Of a stretch of DNA of 64,000 nt, positions 54,852 through 64,000 are shown one piece after another; position 1 is the stretch's first letter; each line of letters opens with the position of its first letter. The notes under the pieces are model-generated. The model had not been told where the DNA came from, did no database searches, and worked only from the letters and a program-made list of their open reading frames with translations. This DNA is from Arion vulgaris (lineage: Eukaryota; Mollusca; Gastropoda; Stylommatophora; Arionidae), in contig CM036756.1 of the NCBI GenBank assembly GCA_020796225.1, positions 41,969,398 through 42,033,397 of the forward strand. Direction: 5' to 3'. The position numbers were made by a program, and so were the translations under genes.

Positions 54852-56105
54852 TTCTTCTTCTTCTCTGTGTTCGTTCTTCGCGGCCAATTTTATCATTCGT
54901 AATGTGATATATAATTGATCTTTGACAAGAACGTTTTTACGTTGTGCCAAATTATGCGTCTATGGTGTCTAGGCCAGCACATCCGATATAGTGTCAACAT
55001 TTTATTTACTAGGGTAGCTAGCCCTAGGATTTGCTCGTTTTCGATCATCTTTCGTCGTATATTTAGGCTTTATGATCTACGCGCCAAAGAGCTTTGCAGC
55101 CTTTCTGACTATGTTCCAGATTATGAACATTTCTCAGTCTTTAGGGCACATAAGCGTGTCCTTGGACGGCATCTTACATATGCAACACACCGTGAAAAGT
55201 GTCGGCCTTCGCCACTGTTCGTAGTTAGACTACCTGTCAAATCTTTACAATGTCGGCCTTACTTTTCTGAACACATTGAGTTTATTCCGGAATAGGAACA
55301 TTCTCAGCCTTTTCGTGGCGCGTGTCGGCCATTGGCAATTTGCAGTTTCAACTCTGCATTTTCACTGTTCCCGGGAAACACTGGACTGGGGCTGCGCACA
55401 TATATTCTAGAGGGTCGTTGCAATCGGTGCTAGCAAAGCAGCTGCAATTTTGCGCTCACCAACATCACCCATCTCAGTTCTTCCGGGAATGTTAGTTGCT
55501 AATGCAACAGTACCTTGCCCGGTTGTCCTAGAGAGGGCAGTTTCGTTAGGCACTAAAACGCAACTTTAAGATTTATGCTTGGCCAATCTTTCCCAGTAAA
55601 GGTATCTGTGCTAGGACTTTGATACGGAGTTTGTCGTAATCTTCCCATGTGTCGACACGATATATTACACTGTTTTCAGACACTTGCAGAGACGTTTTAT
55701 TCGTTACGCATCGTTCTCATTGATTCCTGACTCACAGCTAGCAATATTTGGTGCTGCCATTTGCTCAAAGGGAGTTGGCACTCGTTCACAGACGACTTGT
55801 ACGCTGCTATTTCTTACGTTTCAACAAGTATTTTCTTAACCTTTAATCTGAATTCGGCCAGGAGATGCGCGCATTTTGTTCAGGGTTTATGGACATGCAT
55901 TACTTTTCGGTACTTGCACTACTGCCACTACCTGTATCTCTCCATCGATACCTACCCGCTTAGACAGACAGGAGCCGTTGTCTGTTTCCAGCATTACCAA
56001 GTGGAGGTGGGATAGGATCTTAATTAGTGCCGGCTCACTAATCCTGGCGCGATGTTGTCCTATGCGCATTTGACCCCCACGGCATCTGCAAAGAGTGTGC
56101 CAAGT
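54852..56105 (-). repeat. Unclassified retroposon family D, copy 5
   Basis: Minus-strand copy starting near 56105 (tgccgtgggggtcaaatgcg) and ending in a (gaa)n tail read as ttcttcttcttc at 54853-54864. It is collinear with copy 4 over most of its length, so 52640-53640 and 55000-56090 form a long inverted pair. Confidence 0.7.
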
Positions 56106-56309
56106 TAGGTGCATGCCTTTTTTCACTGGTGCGTTAATTCTGCGTTGCCGAGATCATAAACATTTTGATCTGTCCATTCTCTTAGACCTTTCACGTTACG
56201 AACTTTCTTTCTGGAGGGGAACGGAGCAAGGTACACAGGTCATATATATTTATATCTGTAATATTGACAGGATCGGATAATAGGCTGTATAGTCATATAT
56301 ATGGCTACA

Positions 56310-56445
56310 CGGTGTTAAAGAAACCATGAATATGACCATTGGCGAAGTAGGTGAACTGGCTAGAGACAGTGAATTTCTAATGAGCTGCAAAGAGAGTAAC
56401 GTCCTATAAAAGTTACGCACTTTGATGATGATGATGATAGTCATA
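56310..56445 (+). mobile_element. LINE 3' tail remnant with (gat)n end
   Basis: Reads WLHGVKETMNMTIGEVGELA, RDSEFLMSCKESNVL, then a stop and a (gat)n run at 56424-56439. This resembles the extreme C-terminus of LINE proteins with trinucleotide tails. 56110-56310 has no assignment. Confidence 0.4.
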
Positions 56446-56629
56446 TATCTCAGTTCGAGACGCATTGTTTACATGTCTTCCTGCGTTTAGAGAGGATGTA
56501 TTGTCCCATATTTCCGTTCGAGATGAGATGGGTGGGAACGATTGTTTACGTCTCACCAGGAATTTGGAGATTGTCTTGTTCTCCAAGCAGCAGTTCGGAA
56601 TCAACATCAGCAATTTGCAGCTATAGACC

Positions 56630-56995
56630 TCTTCACATTCCCAGGCTTATTGTGACTTTTGCCATTCTCCCAATTCTTGCGTCTTCGTCGCCTGTATAGT
56701 GAGGGCGACGATTTTCTTGATAGGGCTTCCGAGATTCTTGATTTCTTTCGCAGCCACCTATGTCCGAAAAATGTGATTGCATCTGCTTTTCTTTGGGTTC
56801 AGCAAATCTCTCTCCAGGATGCCCTTACCAAACAGCAAATGACTTGCATCTCTGCAAAGGTTAAACGTATCTTGACTTTCCACCCACTTAGTTCAATGGT
56901 AAAAGATGTTAGTCTCAAATCTGATCCAAATACATGTTCATTCTTCAAAAATTGACTTTTAGTGGCTTACAGGCGGAACCAAACCAAAGTTTAAT
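56630..56995 (+). mobile_element. Penelope-like element fragment, copy 1
   Basis: Reads FSQFLRLRRLYSEGDDFLDR, ASEILDFFRSHLCPKNV, DALTKQQM, LTFHPLSSMVKDV and, after a gap, LVAYRRNQTK. This is the part between RT and GIY-YIG domains in Penelope-like elements and matches 62610-62970 closely. It stops before the GIY-YIG domain. Confidence 0.7.
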
Positions 56996-56999
56996 CTAT

Positions 57000-57760
57000 G
57001 AAGATGAAGATCAGCTACAACATCACATGAATTCATGCTAATAGCATGTAGAAAGTACAACGTGAAAATCAACAAACAAAAGACAGAGACCATGAAAATC
57101 AGCAGAACACCAAGTCAAGCAAACATACAAATAGATAACACCAGAGTAAAGCAAGTTTCTGAATTCAAATATTTAGGCAGCATTTTCATAGAGGACGGAA
57201 AACTCGAGAGTGAAATAGAGACAAGGTGTCAAAAAGCAAATGCAGTGGCCTACCAGCTGGCACCATTACTACAACACCCAAAGATCAAGATAGAAGTGAA
57301 AAGACAGATGATAAAAAGTATTTTCCTACCAACACTTTGTTACCAGTGCCAAACTTGGTCTCTTACAGCAACACACCACAGAAAGCTCACCACGTGTGAA
57401 ATGAAATGCTTGAGGAAGGCAGTGGGAGTCACCAGGAAAGACAGACTACGAAATGAGGATATCAGAAGCAGAGTGGGCATACCTTCATGCATCGAATACA
57501 TCGAAAGACAATAAATTCAGTGGTTTGGACATTTAATGAGAATGAAATACAACCAACCACCAATAACAGCATACAATAAAAAGAGATTGTGTACTAGAGC
57601 TAAGGGAAGACCAAGAAATGATGGATAGACAATATCAAGACCACACTACATAAACAGGTATACAGCACAACAAGGGCGACTCATCTAGCTCAAGAACGCA
57701 AATTAAAGCTTCCATCCCTACGCTTAACGGCAAGAGCGGACAGCCAACTACATCTTCCAC
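57000..57760 (+). mobile_element. LINE reverse-transcriptase C-terminal fragment (family E)
   Basis: Frame 57035-57514 reads CRKYNVKINKQKTETMKIS (after the catalytic core), VSEFKYLGSIFIEDGKLESE, SIFLPTLCYQCQTWSLTATH, MKCLRKAVGVTRKDRLRNED and GIPSCIEYIERQ, then a stop. The reading continues past the stop with IQWFGHLMRM and TRAKGRPRNDG to about 57700. 5' truncated. 57760-58155 is a pyrimidine-rich stretch without a call. Confidence 0.75.
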
Positions 57761-58159
57761 CTGGGAATAGACAAGAGACAGGCGGAACAGGAATCTAGAC
57801 GATATATTTGTATACTTTGCTTTTCGCAGGCTTTGACAAACACTGCTGAACCATTATCATATCCTGCTGTCTTTTAATCTCTTCTAGTATTTTATTGTCC
57901 ATTCACCTTCCTCTATCGATGTCTCTGGCTCTTTCTCTGCGATTATTTCGGTATTTACTCTATTGTTCTTTTCGCTTCTGTTGATATACTTTTTCTTTCA
58001 GTACTCTTTCCATCACTTGATAATTGCTTCTTCTTCTGTTCTTTCCACTCTGTCTTTTATTGCATTTACTTTGGTTTAAAAGTTATAGCCATTGCTTTTA
58101 TTTCTTTGAGTATTTCCTGATCCCTACGTTTTTAATTTTATTCTTTTAACAGTACACAA

Positions 58160-59250
58160 CAGTCGTGTAAGTATTGGTTGTTTTTAATCTCTGCTTAAGT
58201 TTTATCTCATGTCTATTGTTATATTTTTGTAGACTATCTTGTTTTCTTTCTTTGATGTTCCCTGTTCTTTTTTACTCCTTTCTCTGTTGAATTAACTCTA
58301 GTGTATCATCGGCAATCCACACATTTTTGTCTATCGTTTCGTCATGACACCATATCGTATTGACTGTCGACATCATGATATCTTTAGCAATTGTGTCTTT
58401 CTCCTCTGGTGCTATCTCTTCCTGGACTGTCATCAGTATTTCATCTCATTTCTTCACATCCACTTCATATTTCTCAGGTACGTATTCTTTTTGCATTAAA
58501 TTATACTGTTTTAGTTACTTCTCTAATATTCTAAGTTTAAATTAATAGTCCGGTATCATTCTAACAGTCTGCACTAGGTATGTTTTTGTCTGTTGTTACA
58601 TTTGATTTCCATCTCTGTTGTATTATTATAAAGCTAGTTGATTTTTTATCTTCCCGCCCGGTGACGTTCAGGTAAATAATTGTTGAGGTTGTTGGTGAAA
58701 CATTGTATTTGTTAATACCAGACCCATTTTCTTCACACCAAAATCATTTTGTCTCCTTCTTCATGTCTTATTTCTATGCTATTTTGTTTCCTATTATCTG
58801 TTTTTCTTCTCTTATTCTATCTTTGTCAACTTTAGCATTTAAGTCTCTCATTATTACTAAGATGTCACTTTTGATTACTTTTTCTACTGTTTCCTGTCGA
58901 ATATTATAAAATTCGTCTATGTCTTCTTCTTCTGCATCTATTGTCTATGTATATGTTTGTACAAATAAGATATTCTTTGGTTTTCCGAATGTCTTGCACT
59001 TTTGATTCTTTCGTTTATGGGATTGTAACCTAGGAGGGTATGAGATGTTTGGTTTTTGTAGGTATTTGGCTACTCCATTCTTTTCTTGTTTTTATCATCC
59101 GGAATATATGAACATTCCATTTTGTTTGTGTTAAAATTACCTTGTCCATTCCACCTATGCTCAGAAATTACCAGTATGTGAATATGCAGTCTTTTTATTT
59201 CATTCTCAACTGCATGATGCTTCCCCTCATTCATTTTTTTTTAACATTTC
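58160..59250 (-). mobile_element. LINE endonuclease region, badly decayed (minus strand)
   Basis: Minus-strand reading in shifting frames shows the late EN blocks: LVLTNTMFHQQPQQLFT, TSPGGKIKNQLAL (near 58650-58730), upstream LLGYNPINERIKS (near 59000-59030), and downstream the EN-RT linker with EEIAPEEKDTIAKDIM and VWIADDTLEL (near 58300-58400). The order fits a LINE EN domain. Stops are frequent, so the copy is old. Confidence 0.6.
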
Positions 59251-60505
59251 ACGTTCCTATTTTATATGTTGTTTTAAGTCCATTAAGTTGGTCGCAGGGG
59301 TAACACAATCAGACGTATAACATTCATCAGATTTGTTGTTAGTACTTTTCCACGCTTTGGGGTCTTCTCCATTGTGTTTATAAGATCCTACTACGAATTG
59401 TGTTAACATTTTTTAAATTCCATATTACTGTTAGGATTATCTAGGCATCTTCTGGAAAGGTAGTCTGTCATTGCTTTCCTTCCTGGCAGTGATCATACTG
59501 GTCATGTCCGTAGCCATTGCCTCTATTACAGAGATCCTCTGAATATCGTCTTGAGTTTTGAGACCATAACCATTGATGCGATGTCAACTGCACTTACACT
59601 CATCCACCACTTACTCCCGTGGCTTCACTTTACGCTGTCGGGGGAGAGGGACTAAACTGGTACGCCATCTTGCTCAAGCGTGTCCCGTAGACTTGCATAG
59701 GGAAGGAGGCGTCTTACATCATCTTTGGTAGAGGTCTACCTCTACCGCGCTACCCACATCACTAAATGTTTTGACAGGGCTCGTTCAGAGTTTAACTAAA
59801 CTAATGTTCATGATGTTGCAAAACCGATACATCGGCTTTTAGATATATTGACATAAACGAATGTTGCTTCACATTCACGTTATTGAAGTTTTAAAAATCT
59901 TCAGGAAACCAAAAGTACTGATATCTAAGTACATTTCTACCTCATTTTAACAACGATTTGTAAGCGGGAAATCATGTGTTATTAAAGCAAAGAATAGTAT
60001 CACTGCGACCTACAATGCATGTCGTAAGAGGCGACTGATTTTCCAACTTGGATGATGCAGCAAATGTTATTGGATTTATTTGATATTTCAAATATGCAGT
60101 TTAAAAAAGAACTCGCAGAAATGCAAAATGATGAGTCAGTAAAAATGTTATTAATATAAAAGGAGCGAAGGCTTTGTGGGGAAACAGAAATCAAATATCC
60201 AAATTCAACCAAATGTGCAAGACAACTATTGTTACCGATTCCATCTTCATATTTAGCTGAATGTCAATTTATTGACATATATGATTTGCTGCTAAAGACT
60301 AAATCGACTGGATATAACACAACGGGAGACTTGAGACTGAAGCTAACTAAATTAGAACCTAACATAAAATCTCTTTGCAGCATGCATCAAGCGCAATGAT
60401 CTCACTAAATATAAGTAATAAATAATTACTAATAATTAAAATAATATAGAAAAATCTGTCAATAAAATTATTTCCCTCTTGAATTTCAGTTCTCCATTAT
60501 ATGTT
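59251..60505. other. Mostly unassigned stretch
   Basis: 59251-59780 could be the 5' region of the decayed LINE but nothing diagnostic is visible. 59993-60045 has the type C SINE head (gcgacctacaatgcatgtcg, taagaggcgactgat). The remainder is AT-rich with no call. Confidence 0.4.
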
Positions 60506-62388
60506 TAACGATATTTAATACTAAGGATGCAACAGATGAAATCCAAGCTAAAGAGGAATATAGACTATATAGACTAAAAGACAAGGAAGTGAAAAGAGCG
60601 GCTAGAAGAGATAAAAGAGCATATGTCAATCGACTGGCCGAAGAAGGAGAAAAGGCAGCTAAGACTGGAAACAGTAAAATGCCATACAACACACTAAAAC
60701 AACTTTCTGGAACTTTTGTTTCAAAGGGGGGCCAAATCAAGAGTAAAGATGGTAAAGTTCTAACATCAGATACCGAGCAGAAGAAAAGATGGGCAGAACA
60801 TTTTGAAGAAATATTAAATAGACCTGATCCACCAGTACTACTCTAGTTTGACGAAGAGGCAAGAAACAGCTCCCTACCAATTAACGAATAAATGATAAGT
60901 GTAGCTGAGGTCAAGGAGGCAATCCATTCCTTGATAAACAATAAGGCAGCGGGTGATGACAACATTACTGCAGAAATGCTCAAAGCGGCTGATGATACAA
61001 CTATTAGCCAGGTGCAAGAACTATTTAATAAAGTATGGGAAGAAGAAACTGTCCCAGATCAATGGAAGAAGGGAATAATTGTTAAGATCCCCCAAAAGGT
61101 GATCTCAAAGATTGTAACAACTGGAGAGGGATCACCCTATTATCAGTAATGACCAAGACAATAGAATCAAAGGAGCAGTGGACACAACCCTGAGAGAAGA
61201 ACAGGCTGGTTTTAGACCTGGGAGAAGCTGCTTAGACCAAATAATTACCCTACGACTAATTTTGGAGGAACATATTGAGAAGCAACAACCACTCATACTA
61301 AATTTCATCGATTTTAAAAAAGCCTTTGATAGTCTACACAGAATTTCTCTGTGGAATATTCTGAGATGCTATGGAATACCAGACAAAATAATAAACATTA
61401 TTAAGAGCCTCTATGATGGTTCACAGTGTGCAGTTCGCACTGATGGTGGACACAGCTACTTGTTTATGGTTGAAACCGGAGTAAAGCAAGGCTGTATTCT
61501 ATCTCCGCTATTGTTTGGAGTGGTCATTGACTGGGTGATGCGAAAATGTTGCAGGGCGAAACTGGCATCGATTAGGTAGAAAATAGTCAACTAGAAGATT
61601 TGGATTTTGCAGATGATATTGCCTTGTTAAGTAGAAACAAGCAAGATATGCAAAGAAAAACAGACAACTTGTCATCTATAGCATCAAAAGTTGGACTGCA
61701 GATAAGCTATGAAAAAACAAATATAATGAAGACACCTATGGCAAGTAATGCAGATATCACACTGGAATCTAAAATGATAAAAATAACAGAGCAGTTCACC
61801 TATTTAGGTAGCAATTTTGATTGCACAGGAAATGTCAAAAATGAAATTATGATACGAATTGGCAAAACAACATCAGCTTTTAAAAGTCTAAATAAAATAT
61901 GGAACTGCAAGTTATATAGTATTAAAACTAAATTACGAATTTTCAATTCAAATGTTGTATCAATCCTAACATATGCTAGCGAGAGTTGGAAAATGACTAA
62001 AGATATAGAAAACAAGTTGAATGCATTTGAAAATAGATGTCTGCGAAAAATAATGAATATAAAATGGAACGAATTCAGGAGAAGTGATGAAATCAGGAAC
62101 ATGTCTGGTCAACCACTAGTGACAACTGTTATAAGAAAGAGAAGATGGAGATATGTTGGACACACCTTGAGGAGAAATGATCAACGAATATCAAAGCATG
62201 CATTGAAGTGGGATGCAAAGGGTTCAAGAAGAGAGGTCGACCTAAGGAGACCCTGATACGAACTTTACTGAGAGAGGCAGGAAATATCGGTCTCAGTCCC
62301 ATGGAGGAGATTGAGCGAGTTGCTCAGGATAGAGCGGTATGGAGAAATTACTTGCAGGCCCTATGTAACGTATAACGGTACGAGAGGA

Positions 62389-62412
<24 letters not shown>
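60506..62412 (+). mobile_element. RTE-like LINE (RTE-2), 5' truncated, longest copy
   Basis: Blocks in order: YRLYRLKDKEVKRAARRDKR, KRWAEHFEEILNRPDPP, VKEAIHSLINNKAAGDDNI, TVPDQWKKGIIVKIPQK, WRGITLLSVMTK (shifted frame), REEQAGFRPGRSCLDQIITL, LNFIDFKKAFDSLHRISLW (motif A, Asp present), ETGVKQGCILSPLLF (motif B), LDFADDIALLSRNKQD (motif C, about 61602-61650), EQFTYLGSNFD, RKRRWRYVGHTLRRND and, after a shift near 62225, GRPKETLIRTLLREAG and QALCNV. The (att)n tail is at 62390-62416. Breaks occur near 60845, 61092, 61150, 61575 and 62225; otherwise all RT catalytic motifs are kept. No endonuclease is seen upstream. Confidence 0.85.
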
Positions 62413-62419
<7 letters not shown>

Positions 62420-62599
62420 TTTTGTAAATTTACTTACCGTGTTTCCTCAACAATTTCCTAATGATTTCTTCCTAAAACCTATCATTTAAGTATCTTCAGT
62501 GAACAATTCAATTTGTCAATCATAATAAACCTATCCACTATCACTACATCAATATATTATAAGCCTTCTGATGCACATATTTTTCTCCTTTATACTTCT

Positions 62600-63710
62600 T
62601 CCGACCCCCAGGCTTGTGATTCTTTGCCGTTCTCCCAACTCTTGCGCCTTCGTCGCCTTTGTAGCGAGGACGATGATTATCTTGATAGAGCTCCCGAGAT
62701 GCTGGATTTCTTTCGCAAGCGCCTATACCCGGAGAAGGTGCTTGTATCTGCTATGCATCGAGTTCAGAAAATTACTCGCCAACAGGCCCTTACCAACCAG
62801 CATAGGACTACTAACTCTGACAGAGTAAAACTTAACTGAACTTTCCACCCTCATAGTTCACTGGTGAAAAATGTTTTATTCCGTCATCTGTCTATCCTTA
62901 AGTCAGATCTTGAGACCCGTTTAGTCTTCCCCAACTATCCTTTGGTGGCTTACAGACGTGGCAGAAGTCTTGAGGATATGTTGGTACACAGTCGCCTTAA
63001 GTCCAATATCCAGAGTCATTCTGGCACTTTCCAGTGTGGCCGTCGGCGTTGCAGTACGTGTGCCTATGTGATACAGACTCGTCCTGTATCTTTTCCTTTA
63101 GCCACGTTTGTTACTGAAGAAGGTCTCACATGCGAGTCCGGAAATATAATCTACGCTATCACTTGTAAGTAGTGTGTTAAGGCTTATATCGCGAAACAGG
63201 CAAAATGGTCAGTGACCGTTTCGGCCAACACTTACGCAATTTTACACTCTGTGACCCCTGTAGCCACTCATTTCAATGGAACTGACCGTTTGGGCGCTCC
63301 CAACATTCAGGTCACTGTCATCCGATCATGTTCATCTGATGATCGTAGTCGATTTGCTCTGGAGAATCGTTTTATTTCGTTATATGGTACCTTGCGACCT
63401 CATGGACTCTACGCTCTACATTCCTATGCTTCTTAGTACTTTCTCTTCTCATGCTCCATATTTTATGTGTGTATATGTTCAATGTATATAAGTCATATAT
63501 ATTTGATTTTTTAAATTTATCTCTTCTTTTTCTACTTATAGTTTTTATGTATTTATTTCGTTATTCGTTTTTAGTCACATAGTTTCATTAATTTTTAACT
63601 GTTGTAATATCTTTGTCAAAGTCTATATGTAGTGTGCTGTGACATTTGTCACTTTTGTTGTATCGTTTGCATGATAAAAGTCTTTTTGGTCGAAACGTTG
63701 CTGTGTATTG
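62600..63710 (+). mobile_element. Penelope-like element, 3' part with GIY-YIG endonuclease
   Basis: Reads FSQLLRLRRLCSEDDDYLDR, EMLDFFRKRLYPEKV, FHPHSSLVKNVLFRHLSILK, YPLVAYRRGRSLEDMLVHSR, GTFQCGRRRCSTCAYVI (Cys motif) and LTCESGNIIYAITCK. After a stop the GIY-YIG region is split between frames: YRETGKMVSDRFGQHLRNF in one, PVATHFNGTDRLGAP and ENRFISLYGTLRPHGL in another, ending at 63436. The non-coding 3' end to about 63710 includes gtcgaaacgttgctg. The RT part is missing. GIY-YIG is the insertion endonuclease of Penelope-like elements. The copy is dead. Confidence 0.75.
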
Positions 63711-63779
63711 TCACTGTTTTTGTATTTTGTAAAACTACAGTACTTTGTTGTTACGTGTTTCGCTATTGCTACATAGTTT

Positions 63780-63928
63780 TACTGCAGTCTCCATCTACAT
63801 TGAAATTAATTCAATTTTTGGAAAATAACAATTATTTATATATTGTTATAATAGGTGGGATACGAATTTGTGAAAGCATTTGGTGGCGCATGGCACAAAA
63901 TAGGTTCGGAAACACTGCATTAGATCAT
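63780..63928 (-). mobile_element. Possible hAT-like terminus
   Basis: The stretch ends ggcacaaaataggttcggaaacactgc, resembling the aaaaaggttcggaaacactg end of hAT-type non-autonomous elements. Only one terminus is evident. Confidence 0.35.
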
Positions 63929-64000
63929 AACTACATGGTTTTTTTATACAGTATGTCCGTGTACATTACCGTTGACATCAGGGCTTACTTGTGGCTAACG
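63905..64000. repeat. Start of a further unit C segment (inverted)
   Basis: The reverse complement (gatgtcaacggtaatgtaca, then tactgtataaaaaaaccatg, tagttatgatctaatg) matches unit B 48878-48935 and the array region of unit A. It runs off the window, so another receptor copy may lie beyond 64000. Confidence 0.65.

Overview
The window is repeat-rich metazoan DNA. It has spliced genes, LINE-type reverse transcriptases, tRNA-derived SINEs, cut-and-paste transposon debris and large satellites, and no bacterial-style operons. The mix (a nimbus/I-like LINE with RNase H, RTE-like LINEs, Penelope-like GIY-YIG elements, and short-intron-phase 7TM receptors of the candidate-chemosensory type) suggests a lophotrochozoan, most likely a gastropod mollusc. 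The species is inference. All relationships below come from reading by eye, without alignments or database searches.

The only convincing host genes are two copies of a two-exon rhodopsin-like 7TM receptor, both on the minus strand. Copy 1 (exon 1 11146-11405, exon 2 6777-7470) is intact and predicts 317 residues. Copy 2 (exon 1 48183-48448, exon 2 41234-41930) has an intact second exon but a broken first exon. They lie in two direct, diverged duplication units: A (about 4835-13940) and B (about 31290-49700). A third unit (C) lies inverted and fragmentary at 54058-54850 and 63905-64000 and continues past the window edge. Because A and B are paralogous, each serves as an empty-site control for insertions in the other.

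Layout: 1-3025, LINE tail, a dispersed element (E1) and an unclassified retroposon (D1). 3113-3764, 36-bp array. 4164-4443, SINE. 4835-13940, unit A. 14031-15820, sparse DNA. 15827-16930 and 17467-17745, two more arrays. 18626-27768, a second E1 copy carrying an 8.3-kb, 61-bp satellite. 28580-30860, a pogo-like transposase relic split by a GC-rich block. 31290-49700, unit B with a 57-bp array, a full-length but dead nimbus-like LINE, and an RTE-like LINE in the receptor intron. 50222-52122, a piggyBac relic split by a zinc-finger LINE. 52640-56105, two D retroposons in inverted orientation around a unit C fragment. 56310-63710, Penelope-like and LINE relics and a second RTE-like element. 63905-64000, start of more unit C.

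The most interesting signal concerns how the satellites arose. The two flanks of the 8.3-kb array are the two halves of the unexpanded E1 element at 671-1357, so the satellite is an internal expansion inside a dispersed element. The array boundary falls at the A-box side of a tRNA-like (Pol III type) segment. The 57-bp array in unit B has the same architecture, and the 36-bp array possibly does too. Separately, the 28-bp array of unit A is a single-copy sequence in unit B.
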